DNA of 64,000 nt from CAVQBP01 sp963710745 (GCA_963710745.1 CAVQBP010000024.1:310001-374000); one strand, 5' to 3'; positions 8,829 to 17,741 are shown, counted from the first letter of the stretch. Program-made: numbers and translations. The notes: generated from the sequence alone by a model not told the origin.

Positions 8829-10157
8829 TTATTTTACTTGCATACCCATCAATACGGCAGCCTTGCCTACTACACCACCGCTTGATGCAAATCCAACTAA
8901 TACTACTACATTATTACTACAATCCCCGGAAACCATAACCAAGCCTTCCGGTCTTGGTTTTATTATTTGCCAGATTGATCCGTTAAAATGTACTGTTCCA
9001 TCCGGTCCTATACCATATATGTTATTACACAAAGTCCCTTTTACTCTTGTAAAAAAGTACCCGGTCGAAGTCACCTGCTGCCAACTATTATTTTTATTTA
9101 TCCATATATCCGTTCCTCCGACATAGGTTCTTCTTCCATCAAGCCAAATACCGGATAGGCTTTTATTATTTGGCCAATTTAATGTATCTTTTGTTGATGA
9201 CGATGTAAGAGTTATTATATTATAGTTGTTAATTGCGGATTCAGTTGCAAGAATTTTAAGAGTTCCAGAAATCGGTTCGATAGCACCCCATATTTCTCTA
9301 ATGTCTGACTTTGTTCCGCTTTCAATTTTACTCCATTGTTCATTTTGATAATGAGCAATAAATCCATTCGTTCCAATTAAATATAATTCTTTATTTAATC
9401 CCCAAATTTTGGTAAGATTTCTTTGTCCGTATCCAATAGGCATACAAACCGGATTAAATTTTTGACCATCCCAGTGTACTAATGATACATCACATGTAAT
9501 CCATATATCCTCTGCTGAAAAAGCAAAAACAGAGTTTGCAATAAATGGTCCGCTACCATTTTGATTTCCATTTCCATCACAAAGGGGAAACATAATAGTC
9601 TTCAATTCCCACTTACTTCCATTCCAATGTACCGCATTGTAAGTTATATAACCATTTTCACTACTGTCAATAACATTTATTTCTCCTACACACCAAATAT
9701 TATTTTCTGAAATAATTGCTACATCATTTATTTCACTGCTACCTGCATCTGGATCACCAAAAGTAAACGTCTGCCATGTAAAATTGTGACTTGTTGTATC
9801 AAGTGTTTTTACCTGCAAAGTATCACTCTTTTGTTCTTCTCCCTTTATTACAGCAATTGTTTGATAGATATAACTTTTACCGGCTTGTAAAGCAGTATCT
9901 ATTATTGTTGTATCTGTTTTAGTAAGTGTAAAATTAAATAGTACTTTCGCATCTTTATTCAGCGTAATATTAACTGGTAAAACAGTTAAAGTATCACTTG
10001 CAATAACGTTTATAAATGCCTCAGTGCAGCTTACATCAACAAGCTTAAGTTTTACTGCTTTCGGCAGCTCTTTTGCCGGCGGCGGAGAAGTGGGATTGCT
10101 GCAGCTATTTAAACCAATAAGAATTACTATGGTAATGAAAATTATCGTTTCTTTCAT
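8829..10157 (-). CDS. Lipoprotein with C-terminal propeller-like repeats, unknown function
   Basis: 442 residues from the ATG at 10157. This start is preferred over a longer frame reaching 10247. It gives an immediate lipoprotein signal peptide (MKETIIFITIVILIGLNSC, lipobox LNSC) and has a purine-rich GGGAGAGGGA just upstream. After the cysteine come a Pro/Ser linker (NPTSPPPAKE), a fibronectin-III-like segment (about 30-120) and then repeated blocks such as SEINDVAIISENNIWCVGEI and ISGTLKILATES. These resemble the WD40/YCF48-type outer-surface proteins common in this bacterial group. Annotation pipelines often mislabel such proteins as glucosyl transferases; no glycosyltransferase motif is visible. 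Expected location is the outer membrane, facing outward or the periplasm. Confidence 0.75.
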   Translation of the reverse strand: MKETIIFITIVILIGLNSCSNPTSPPPAKELPKAVKLKLVDVSCTEAFINVIASDTLTVLPVNITLNKDAKVLFNFTLTKTDTTIIDTALQAGKSYIYQTIAVIKGEEQKSDTLQVKTLDTTSHNFTWQTFTFGDPDAGSSEINDVAIISENNIWCVGEINVIDSSENGYITYNAVHWNGSKWELKTIMFPLCDGNGNQNGSGPFIANSVFAFSAEDIWITCDVSLVHWDGQKFNPVCMPIGYGQRNLTKIWGLNKELYLIGTNGFIAHYQNEQWSKIESGTKSDIREIWGAIEPISGTLKILATESAINNYNIITLTSSSTKDTLNWPNNKSLSGIWLDGRRTYVGGTDIWINKNNSWQQVTSTGYFFTRVKGTLCNNIYGIGPDGTVHFNGSIWQIIKPRPEGLVMVSGDCSNNVVVLVGFASSGGVVGKAAVLMGMQVK

Positions 10158-10503
10158 GCTTTCCCTCTCCCTTGTAAATTTTACATAATCACTGGATGAA
10201 AATAGCGAATAATAAAATGATTGTGTAATTAAAAAATGCATCGTCAATAATTATTCCCTCCTCTAAGTTATTATTCTGCAATCATCATCATTTATTCTTT
10301 TGTTCCAGGCAGGTAAATTTTTACTTAAGTATAAGTAAAAATGAGGAAGTAAAATTTTGCAAGATAGTTCCGCTCAAAAAAAGAGCAGTTGTTATGAAGA
10401 TATATTTTTTAGAGGATTCGATAAATTTTATACCCTAAAGCTCAGGATCATTTTCAGTTAGGCACTTGTTCCGTATTTTTATTCTTCATTAAAAAGTAGA
10501 TCT
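10158..10503. other. Divergent intergenic region with an 11-bp inverted repeat
   Basis: 346 bp between the leftward lipoprotein gene and the rightward TonB receptor gene, so it should hold both promoters. The only marked element is the inverted repeat at 10317-10342. No RNA gene and no convincing Bacteroidota-type promoter was recognised. Confidence 0.5.
10317..10342. promoter_or_regulatory. Perfect 11-bp inverted repeat, candidate operator
   Basis: ATTTTTACTTA, 4-bp centre AGTA, then TAAGTAAAAAT: 11 matching pairs in a divergent promoter region. There is no T-run on either side as for an intrinsic terminator. Position and symmetry suit a dimeric repressor site, but no regulator can be named. 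Confidence 0.35.
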
Positions 10504-12663
10504 ATGAACTTTAAATTTACACTTTTTCTCATTGCAGTTTTTTACTCTTTTGTTTTTGCCCAGAATAACGCCTATGATCCAGATACAGTTTATATTCTGG
10601 AACCTGTAGTCGTTTCCGCACGCGCAGGGAACTCAATTATTAATATTCCTTATGCAATTGACCTGATTGACAGTGCCCGGATACAAAACGAAATCAAAGG
10701 ACTTTCACTTAATGAAGTGGTAAACCAGGTGCCAGGTTTAATAGTAAGCAGCAGGAATAACCCTTCAACAGGAGATAAAATATCCATAAGGGGAATTGGG
10801 AGCAGAGCTTCTTTTGGAGTAAGGGGCATTAAAATTATCTATGACGGAATTCCTTTAACTTTTGCAGACGGCCAATCTGAATTAAATAATCTGGATTTAT
10901 CTTCAATAGGAAATATAGAAGTCCTTCATGGTCCTGCTTCTTCGCTATATGGAAATGCAGCAGGAGGAGTTATAAATATTGAATCTCAAAAACCTTCTCT
11001 GAAAACAATTTCACTAAATCCTGTTTTTACTGCAGGATCCTTCGGATTCCGGAAATATAATTTAAAAGCTTCGGGAACAATTAACAGGTTTGCCTATCTC
11101 CTGAGTTTGAATAAACTATTATATAATGGATTCAGAGAGCATTCATCAGCCAGTACAATTTCCATTAATTCAATCTTATCTTATAATATTTCAGCTAAAA
11201 TTAAGCTCAAAGGAATAATTAATTATTTCGATTCACCATATTTATTAAATCCAAGTTCATTGATAAAAGCAGATGCATTAAATGCACCGGAATATGTCAG
11301 GCCTTATATTATTAATCAAGGTGCCGGTGAAAAAGTATCCGAAGGAAATTATGGAATAAGCTTAACTTCAGAATTTAATAGGAATTTTACGAATACAACA
11401 ACTGTCTATTTTATAAAGCGTTCCTTATTAAACCCTATACCGGGCACGATAATAGACCTAAGAAGAAATGCAGGAGGATTCAGAACTTTCTTTGAAAAGA
11501 AATTTCCTGAAATATATTCCGGCACAAGTCTCAGCCTGAAAGGAGGGTTCGATTTTGAATTCCAGGATGACCTTAGGAAGGAATATGCGAATAATGGATT
11601 AACAGATATAAATATTAAACCGGAAGATATTTTCAGTAATCTTCAATACGGCAATTCACTTTTAAACCAGAAAGAAATTGTGAACAGTACTGCTCCTTTT
11701 ATTAGTGCAGAATTAAACTGGAATAAAAAGCTGGATCTGCAGACGGGCCTGCGTTTTGATAACTATTCGTTTAAAGTCGATGATTATCTGTTATCAGATG
11801 GAAACAATTCCGGAAGAAGAAGGATGAGCAGTTTTAGTCCTATGGCAGGAATAATATTTCTGCCGGTTCCATATATAAAAATTTATGCAAATTATGCTAC
11901 ATCATTTCAAACACCAACGACAAATGAACTAAGTAACAATCCATCCGGAACCGGAGGATTCAATCCTTCATTAGAACCTGAAAAGATTAAGAGCTATGAA
12001 TTAGGCACATGGGGAATTCTTCAGCAATATAATTTAAATTTTGAAGCTGCATTTTTCTTAATGAATTTTAACAACATGCTGATTTCATATCAGTCACAGC
12101 AAGCCGGTAGCGAAGAAATATTTTATAAAAATGCCGGCAAAGCAGAAAATATCGGGGCTGAAATAAAATTAACCTGGGAACCTATTGATGAAATGAAAAT
12201 TACTGCATCATACACGAAAATGCATTTTATTTTTAAAGATTATTTGCTTGGTTTCACCGGTAATTCAGGAGCTTATGAATACAATCAGCTTGATGGAAAT
12301 TTTATTCCCGGTATACCTCAAAATTATTTTACAGGCGGAATAAATTATACTCTTCCTTTTAATTTATCTTTCAGCTTAAAAGCAGAGTGGTTCGATAAAT
12401 ATTTTACAAATGATTTTAATGGACCTATACCCGGTTCTAATTCTCCAATAGAAAATTATATCAATAATAATTATTTAAAGGCCGATCTTATTCTAAGTTA
12501 CAATTTTACTGCTGAAAACTATGAATTAAATTTATTTGCCGGCATAGATAATATATTTAATAAAAGATATAATGGTTCTATTGTGCAAAATGCTGCGGGA
12601 GACAGATTCTTCGAGCCTTCTCCCGGAAGAAATTTTTATATTAAAACAGGTATTAAATTTTAA
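10504..12663 (+). CDS. TonB-dependent outer-membrane receptor (FecA/BtuB-type)
   Basis: 719 residues. Signal peptide MNFKFTLFLIAVFYSFVFAQ. The plug domain spans about 35-150, with a TonB-box-like start TVYILEPVVVSARA, GLSLNEVVNQVPGLIVSS, ISIRGIGSRASFGVRGIKIIYDGIPLT and the typical plug end GPASSLYGNAAGGVINI. The 22-strand barrel follows and ends in an aromatic-rich strand (FYIKTGIKF, with the terminal Phe). There is no carboxypeptidase-regulatory domain or STN domain, unlike the receptors at 20-34 kb. Such receptors import siderophores, cobalamin, metals or small oligosaccharides; the substrate cannot be told. It stands alone, with a hairpin and T-run after the gene (12717-12753). Confidence 0.92.
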   Translation: MNFKFTLFLIAVFYSFVFAQNNAYDPDTVYILEPVVVSARAGNSIINIPYAIDLIDSARIQNEIKGLSLNEVVNQVPGLIVSSRNNPSTGDKISIRGIGSRASFGVRGIKIIYDGIPLTFADGQSELNNLDLSSIGNIEVLHGPASSLYGNAAGGVINIESQKPSLKTISLNPVFTAGSFGFRKYNLKASGTINRFAYLLSLNKLLYNGFREHSSASTISINSILSYNISAKIKLKGIINYFDSPYLLNPSSLIKADALNAPEYVRPYIINQGAGEKVSEGNYGISLTSEFNRNFTNTTTVYFIKRSLLNPIPGTIIDLRRNAGGFRTFFEKKFPEIYSGTSLSLKGGFDFEFQDDLRKEYANNGLTDINIKPEDIFSNLQYGNSLLNQKEIVNSTAPFISAELNWNKKLDLQTGLRFDNYSFKVDDYLLSDGNNSGRRRMSSFSPMAGIIFLPVPYIKIYANYATSFQTPTTNELSNNPSGTGGFNPSLEPEKIKSYELGTWGILQQYNLNFEAAFFLMNFNNMLISYQSQQAGSEEIFYKNAGKAENIGAEIKLTWEPIDEMKITASYTKMHFIFKDYLLGFTGNSGAYEYNQLDGNFIPGIPQNYFTGGINYTLPFNLSFSLKAEWFDKYFTNDFNGPIPGSNSPIENYINNNYLKADLILSYNFTAENYELNLFAGIDNIFNKRYNGSIVQNAAGDRFFEPSPGRNFYIKTGIKF

Positions 12664-12716
12664 CCGGGCCCGGCAAAGATTTTTGAATAGCTTTTTTAAT
12701 TTGATCCCCGTCAAAC

Positions 12717-12753
12717 CATAATTAAAAGCTCTCTAATTATGCAAAGCTTTTTT
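12717..12753 (+). terminator. Candidate intrinsic terminator after the TonB receptor
   Basis: CATAATTA / TAATTATG form an 8-bp perfect stem with a 9-nt loop (12717-12741), followed by CAAAGC and a run of six T (12748-12753). The stem is AT-rich, which lowers confidence. A separate 10-bp palindrome, CCGGGCCCGG, directly follows the stop codon (12664-12673). Confidence 0.4.
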
Positions 12754-12841
12754 ATATCTTATAAGAAGATATTTTTATAACAAAATTTTTGCGGGAATCT
12801 CTTAATCACAGGAACGTTTTAAATTAGTAAAAAGGTTAAAA

Positions 12842-13771
12842 ATGAAACATATCATTTTAGGAGCAGGTGGAGCAATAAGCAGGGTTCTTGTAAAAGAACT
12901 TTTGTTCAATGACCAAAAAATAAAACTTGCTGCCCGGAATTTTAAAGTCATTGAAGGCGTTGAATCTATCAAAGCAGATCTGCTGAATTTCAATGAAGTT
13001 AATAATTTGATTGAAGAATTTTCAACAGCATATCTGATTGCAGGATTAACTTACAGTGCAAAAGTATGGAATGACCAATGGCCGAAAATAATGCGGAATG
13101 TTGTCGAGGCATGCAGTGCAAAAAATGCTAAACTTATATTTTTTGACAATGTTTATGCTTACGGAAAGGTAAATGGAGTTATGACCGAAGATACTCCAAT
13201 AAACCCCTCAAGTAAAAAAGGAGAGGTAAGAGCTAAGCTGCTGGAATACTTAAATGAGGAAATAAAGAAAAAAAATATAACTGCTTTAATTGCAAGAGCG
13301 GCCGATTTCTACGGCCCTTACACAGAAGGGGTTAGCTTAATTTCAATTTCAGTACTTGATAAATTACAGAAGGGTAAAAAAGCTCAATGGTTCTGTAATG
13401 CAAAGGTGAAACATTCATTTACAAATACAGGGGACTGCGGAAAGGCATTATACCTTTTAGCAAAGAGCGAATCTAATTTTAACCAGACCTGGCACATGCC
13501 TACTGCAAATCCTGCTAAAACAGGAGAAGAGCTAATTCAGATTGCTGCTGAAAAACTAAATGTAAAACCCGGTTATACTGTATTAAAAAAGTGGATGTTC
13601 AAAATGATAGGAACATTTAATCCATTAATAAAAGAACTTACCGAAATGCTTTATCAGTATGAGGATGATTATATTTTTGATTCATCAAAGTTTGAAAAAA
13701 AATTTGATTTCAAACCGACTTCTTATGAACAAGGGATAGAGGAATCAATAAAGAGCATGAAGGGGGCTTAG
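12842..13771 (+). CDS. NAD(P)-dependent epimerase/dehydratase (extended SDR family)
   Basis: 309 residues. The N-terminal Rossmann motif is HIILGAGGAISRVLVKELL (Gly pattern GxGGxxS), with LAARNFKVIEGVESIKADLLN marking the cofactor-specificity loop and adenine-binding Asp. IFFDNVYAYGKV covers the active-site Tyr region. RAADFYGP and the C-terminal WHMPTANPAKTGEEL are typical of nucleoside-diphosphate-sugar-epimerase-like proteins of the NmrA/Gne type. The exact substrate is unknown. The gene appears monocistronic. Its last ~50 bases and the following ~55 bases are duplicated 259 bp downstream (see the repeats in 13.7-14.3 kb). Confidence 0.85.
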   Translation: MKHIILGAGGAISRVLVKELLFNDQKIKLAARNFKVIEGVESIKADLLNFNEVNNLIEEFSTAYLIAGLTYSAKVWNDQWPKIMRNVVEACSAKNAKLIFFDNVYAYGKVNGVMTEDTPINPSSKKGEVRAKLLEYLNEEIKKKNITALIARAADFYGPYTEGVSLISISVLDKLQKGKKAQWFCNAKVKHSFTNTGDCGKALYLLAKSESNFNQTWHMPTANPAKTGEELIQIAAEKLNVKPGYTVLKKWMFKMIGTFNPLIKELTEMLYQYEDDYIFDSSKFEKKFDFKPTSYEQGIEESIKSMKGA

Positions 13772-13824
13772 GGTCTGAAATTATATTTTTCTGTCATTTT
13801 GTTGTCATACAATTGTTAGTTAAA
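13720..13824 (+). repeat. Copy 1 of a ~105-bp direct duplication (end of epimerase gene plus 3' flank)
   Basis: Starts at TTCTTATGAACAAGGGATAG inside the epimerase gene, runs through its stop, and ends near AATTGTTAGTTAAA. The same string recurs at 13979-14082 with a few substitutions and indels. Because copy 1 contains the real gene end, copy 2 is the derived one. Confidence 0.85.
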
Positions 13825-13978
13825 GTCAATCTTATTAATCGTTCGAATCTGACAGCTGTGTTTCGATTATCATTAATGCGGCGTTAGTCTGATTGTGATG
13901 TTATTATCAGCAAGTCGGACCATGACACGAAGTGAATGCTGCTGTTTCACAACCTTCGATAGGTTCAGGCTGACAGGG

Positions 13979-14082
13979 TTCTTATGAACAAGGGATAGAG
14001 GAATCAATAAAGGGCATGAAGGGGGCTTAGGGTTTGAAATATTTTTTCCCGTCTTTTTATTGTAATACAATTGCCAGTTAAA
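13979..14082 (+). repeat. Copy 2 of the ~105-bp direct duplication
   Basis: Repeats the last ~50 bases of the epimerase coding sequence and its 3' flank with small differences (AAGGGCATG for AAGAGCATG, TTTGAAAT for CTGAAAT). It contains no start of the gene, so it is a non-coding duplicate. Confidence 0.85.
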
Positions 14083-14116
14083 AATAGTTTTGATTTACCG
14101 GGTTAGGAGATTCTTC

Positions 14117-14154
14117 ATTTCGACTTCAAAACCAATACGGCAAGAAGTCGAAAT
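14117..14154. repeat. 11-bp inverted repeat around a 16-nt loop
   Basis: ATTTCGACTTC (14117-14127) and GAAGTCGAAAT (14144-14154) are perfect reverse complements. The outer flank (TTCTTC...TCAGAA) is partly complementary too. It looks like a short dispersed palindromic element. Confidence 0.65.
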
Positions 14155-14230
14155 TCAGAATGACATTAAAAGATATGACACACTTTTTCATACAATTGTC
14201 AGTTAATAGTCATTTTGATTACTCGTATAT

Positions 14231-14260
14231 TGTAGGGGACGCAAATTTGCGTCCCCTACA
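14231..14260. repeat. 30-bp perfect palindrome at the end of two convergent genes
   Basis: Left arm TGTAGGGGACGCAAA, right arm its exact reverse complement, no spacer. It ends three bases before the stop codon of the leftward aldo/keto reductase gene (stop at 14263-14265). It could act as a bidirectional transcription stop or be a dispersed palindromic element; similar GTAGGGG-type palindromes are common intergenic repeats in other bacteria. Confidence 0.8.
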
Positions 14261-14262
14261 TG

Positions 14263-15234
14263 CTACCACGCATAAGCTTCGGGGGCCTGATTCCCGGGAC
14301 CGGGCCAGATTTCATCCAGCTTCTTTAATGTATCTTCAGAAAACTTAATATCAATAGATGAAGCATTTTCTTCAAGCTGTTTTATCGTTCTCGGACCGAC
14401 AATCGGAGAAGCAACATCTTTATTGTGCAGAACCCAGGCTAAAGCCACGTTTGCAGGTTCTTCACCCAATTCTTTACAAAGCTTCTCATATTTCTCAATT
14501 TGAGGACGGAGCTTTTCAACGGATTTCTGCAAAGGTTCCCTGCTTCTTCTTCCTGATTTAGGCTTATCGAGAATCCCGCAGAGCAAACCGCCGGCCATTG
14601 GACTCCATGGAATTACGCCAACGCCCATGGCACGGCAAGCCGGAATAACTTCCAGTTCTATATTTCTATTTCTTAAACTGTAAATGCTTTGTTCTGAAAC
14701 CAGGCCAAGGAAATTTCTTCCTTTTGCCATATAATTAGCTTCAACAATATTCCATGCTGCAAAATTGCTGCTGCCGACATAAATAACTTTTCCTTCTTTA
14801 ACCAATTGTTCCATAGCCTGCCATATTTCCTCCCAGGGAGTATCTCTGTCAACATGGTGCATCTGGTATAGATCAATATGATCGGTTTTCAATCTTTTAA
14901 GACTTTCTTCGCAGGCTTTACGAATATTATATGCGGATAATTTTTGATCATTCACGTCGTCGCCCATTTTCCCATACACTTTTGTTGCAAGCACAATACT
15001 ATCTCTTCGTCCACTCCCCTGTTCAAGCCAATTACCGATTATTTTTTCTGTAAGCCCGACACCTTTATCCCATCCGTAAACATTTGCAGTATCAAAAAAA
15101 TTTATTCCAAGCTCCAATGCTTTATCCATTATTTTGAAGCTCTCTTCTTCCGATGTATAAGGTCCAAAGTTCATAGTACCAAGGCAAATTTTGCTAACCT
15201 TTAATCCTGTTTTTCCAAGAAAAGTATATTCCAT
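14263..15234 (-). CDS. Aldo/keto reductase
   Basis: 323 residues, normal for the family. The catalytic tetrad is visible: D48 (FFDTANVYG), Y53, K85 (LATKVYGK) and H126 (YQMHHVDR). The NADP-binding C-terminus has GSSNFAAWNI and IPWSPMAGGLL. It reduces aldehydes or ketones with NADPH in the cytoplasm; it is closest to the YajO/YghZ-like group, with no certain substrate. It runs alone, divergent from the 704-residue repeat protein, and its stop codon abuts a 30-bp palindrome. Confidence 0.92.
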   Translation of the reverse strand: MEYTFLGKTGLKVSKICLGTMNFGPYTSEEESFKIMDKALELGINFFDTANVYGWDKGVGLTEKIIGNWLEQGSGRRDSIVLATKVYGKMGDDVNDQKLSAYNIRKACEESLKRLKTDHIDLYQMHHVDRDTPWEEIWQAMEQLVKEGKVIYVGSSNFAAWNIVEANYMAKGRNFLGLVSEQSIYSLRNRNIELEVIPACRAMGVGVIPWSPMAGGLLCGILDKPKSGRRSREPLQKSVEKLRPQIEKYEKLCKELGEEPANVALAWVLHNKDVASPIVGPRTIKQLEENASSIDIKFSEDTLKKLDEIWPGPGNQAPEAYAW

Positions 15235-15603
15235 GATTGTTCCTTAAGATTTTCTTTGAATTCAACTTTAATCTTTATAAAAATAATAAAAGTATAAATA
15301 AAGATTTATGTGATTGGACAAAAATGCAGGAAGAATTGGGGATTGCGGATTTATGTGTTACTGAATTTTCTATAATTAAATAAGTTAATTTTTACAAGCA
15401 GCCAAGATCGGAGCAATTAATTTTACCTATCATTTCTGAACTAAGAATTATTTTGGATATAACTACTAAATACTTTGTTACTTGCATTGAATATTATCAC
15501 CTTTATGTATATGTTTCATCCGGCAAAGTAGTCCAATCATCATAAAACAACTCTATCTCCTTTTACTACTTGCCGCTATTATTTTTTTCGGGGAGATTTT
15601 ATT
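15235..15603. other. Divergent intergenic region with a long imperfect hairpin
   Basis: 369 bp separating the leftward aldo/keto reductase from the rightward repeat protein. CGGCAAAGTAGT (15521-15532) pairs with ACTACTTGCCG (15565-15575) leaving one bulged A and a 32-nt loop, about 30 nt before the ATG at 15604. GGGGAGA just before that ATG is a good ribosome binding site. Nothing else recognisable. Confidence 0.5.
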
Positions 15604-17718
15604 ATGAAGCTCCTTCTTTATCTAAAAAAATTTTTTTTACTATCATTTATTCAATCATCATTAATTGCATATTCATTTGCTCAATCTAACTGGTTCTGGG
15701 AGAATCCACTCCCCCAGGGAAATACACTTAACTCAATCTTTTTTATAAATCCATATATTGGTTATGCTGTTGGACAGGGAGGCACGATCATTAAAACAAC
15801 TGATCAAGGAAATAACTGGAAAATTCTTGGAAGCGGCACTACAAACTATCTTTATTCAGTTTATTTTTTAAATCCGGATACCGGGTATACCGTTGGTTAC
15901 GGCGGAACAATATTAAAAACTACCGACGGAGGAAATAGTTGGATTAGTCAAAGCGGGGCTTCTCATTCACTTATGTCCGTTTTTTTTGTAGATATGGATA
16001 CTGGTTATATAGCTGCAGAATACGGATACATTTTTAAAACCACTAACGGTGGAAACAGCTGGAACGTGCAAACGAGCGGAACAACTAATGATCTTAATTC
16101 AATTTTTTTCACAAATAAAGATACAGGATATTCCGCGGGAGATGATGGAATTATACTAAGAACCAGTAATAGAGGAACTAATTGGACTCCACAATCAAGC
16201 GGAACAAAATGGCCACTTAAGTCAATCTGTTTTTCAGATGAAAATATTGGATATATTGCCGGTGATGGTGGAACTATACTAAAAACTACTGATGCAGGAA
16301 ATAAATGGGTTAGCCTGGCAAGCCTAACAAACTATGGATTTTTATCAATATCTTTTACAGATTCTGTTTCAGGCTATGCAGTTGGTGAATGGGGTACAAT
16401 TTTAAATACTACAGACGGCGGGAAAAATTGGACAGGACAAACAGGAGCAACCGGCAACTTTCTTAATTCAGTATTTTGTATCGATCCTAACACAGCATTT
16501 TCGGTTGGGGATTTCGGGACTATCATTAAAACAACAAACGGAGGAAATTATTGGGAAAATAAAACAAATGGTACAACCGAGCATCTTAATTCAGTATTTC
16601 TATACAATGAAAAAATAGGGTTGATTGCCGGATTAAATGGAATAATTCTGAAAACCATTGATGGGGGAGATAACTGGATGTCTCAAACAAGCGGAACAAA
16701 TAATGCTCTTAATTCGGTTTATTTTGCCGATTCCCTGATAGGATTTGCATGTGGAGAGGATGGGATCATCATTAAAACAACTGACGGAGGAAATCATTGG
16801 TTACCTCAGATAACAAATACAGAAAGTTATCTTAATTCAATATTCTTTACGGATACAAAGATAGGATATGCAGTCGGAGATTCTACAATTATGAAAACTA
16901 CCAATGGCGGTATGGAATGGATAAATAAAATAAACAATATTGAATGGAAACCATGGTGGGTTCTTCATTCAGTTTTTTTTATTGATAAAAATAACGGATA
17001 CGCCATAGGAAGTGATCTAATTATGAAAACTACAAACGGCGGAGATGAATGGTCTTTAACATCGAATGTAACAAGCGGTTCTCTAGACGCAGTATATTTT
17101 ACTGATATTAACAAAGGGTATGTTGTTGGTACCGGCGGACTAATCCTTAAAACCACCAATGCAGGAATTGACTGGGCAAGACAGACACTCGGACCTTTTT
17201 ATCTTGTTTCAGTCTGCTTTACTGATACAAATACAGGCTATATAGCAGGATATAATACTGAAGGTATCATTTTAAAAACTACGGATGCCGGTGAGAATTG
17301 GGTTAACCAGGAATGTGGAACTTCAAATAATTTAAATAGTATTAGTTTTGCTAATAATACCATTGGTATTGCTGTGGGAATGGGAGGTACAATTCTAAAA
17401 ACTATAAACGAGGGAACGTTATTTATAGAAAACGATAAATTTTTATCAACACCCCAAAATTTTTATTTATTTCAGAATTACCCAAATCCATTTAATCCTA
17501 TTACGAAGATTAGATTTCGGATCGCAAAAAGCGGATTTGTAAGTCTAAAAGTTTTCGATCTATTAGGAAGAGAAATTGAAACATTGGTCAATGAAGAAAA
17601 ACCAGCAGGCGACTATGAACTTAACTGGAATGCAGCGAATCTGCCGAGTGGCATTTATCTCTATAAGCTTAAAGAAGGAAATTTTAATATAACAAAAAAG
17701 CTCATTCTGCTTAAATAG
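15604..17718 (+). CDS. Secreted YCF48/PSII-stability-type propeller protein with T9SS sorting domain
   Basis: 704 residues. Signal peptide up to about residue 27 (ending SFAQ). From about 30 to 610 there are roughly fourteen repeats of about 43 residues with the pattern DTGYxVGxGGTIxKTTDGGxxW-xx-QxSGTTxxLNSxxF. This is the YCF48 / BNR-like signature that builds large beta-propellers. The C-terminus is a full T9SS type A sorting domain: FQNYPNPFNPITKIRFRI, KVFDLLGREIETLVNEEKPAGDYELNW, LPSGIYLYKLKEG, KKLILLK. The protein is therefore predicted to be secreted across the outer membrane and anchored or released after cleavage of the tail. The propeller likely binds a ligand or surface; no enzymatic residues were identified. 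The strong GGGGAGA before ATG 15604 supports the start. Confidence 0.9.
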   Translation: MKLLLYLKKFFLLSFIQSSLIAYSFAQSNWFWENPLPQGNTLNSIFFINPYIGYAVGQGGTIIKTTDQGNNWKILGSGTTNYLYSVYFLNPDTGYTVGYGGTILKTTDGGNSWISQSGASHSLMSVFFVDMDTGYIAAEYGYIFKTTNGGNSWNVQTSGTTNDLNSIFFTNKDTGYSAGDDGIILRTSNRGTNWTPQSSGTKWPLKSICFSDENIGYIAGDGGTILKTTDAGNKWVSLASLTNYGFLSISFTDSVSGYAVGEWGTILNTTDGGKNWTGQTGATGNFLNSVFCIDPNTAFSVGDFGTIIKTTNGGNYWENKTNGTTEHLNSVFLYNEKIGLIAGLNGIILKTIDGGDNWMSQTSGTNNALNSVYFADSLIGFACGEDGIIIKTTDGGNHWLPQITNTESYLNSIFFTDTKIGYAVGDSTIMKTTNGGMEWINKINNIEWKPWWVLHSVFFIDKNNGYAIGSDLIMKTTNGGDEWSLTSNVTSGSLDAVYFTDINKGYVVGTGGLILKTTNAGIDWARQTLGPFYLVSVCFTDTNTGYIAGYNTEGIILKTTDAGENWVNQECGTSNNLNSISFANNTIGIAVGMGGTILKTINEGTLFIENDKFLSTPQNFYLFQNYPNPFNPITKIRFRIAKSGFVSLKVFDLLGREIETLVNEEKPAGDYELNWNAANLPSGIYLYKLKEGNFNITKKLILLK

Positions 17719-17741
17719 AAATCAGAAAAATTCCTGATTTC
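17718..17741. terminator. 8-bp stem-loop directly after the stop codon
   Basis: GAAATCAG, 8-nt loop AAAAATTC, CTGATTTC, overlapping the last base of the TAG stop of the propeller gene. The position fits a transcript end, but there is no following T-run, so termination is only a suggestion. Confidence 0.3.

Larger units (their letters stand above)
13772..14262. other. Gene-free repeat nest between convergent genes
   Basis: 490 bp between the epimerase and aldo/keto reductase stops. It holds the 105-bp duplication, three copies of a shorter unit (TACAATTG-xx-AGTTAA plus AT-rich tail at 13806-13841, 14063-14100 and 14189-14225), and after each copy a different short element. These are a GC-richer block containing CTTCGATAGGTTCAGGCTGA (13955-13974), an 11-bp stem-loop (14117-14154), and a 30-bp perfect palindrome (14231-14260). 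A 65-codon reverse frame here (13873-14070) is made of repeat sequence and is not considered a gene. Confidence 0.8.

Noticed and set aside
10158..10247. Longer start of the lipoprotein gene at 10247
   Set aside because: It would place 30 residues before an otherwise perfect lipoprotein signal peptide; the 10157 start has a purine-rich site just upstream.
13873..14070. 65-codon reverse ORF
   Set aside because: It consists of the duplicated gene end and repeat sequence on the antisense strand; no start signal or domain.
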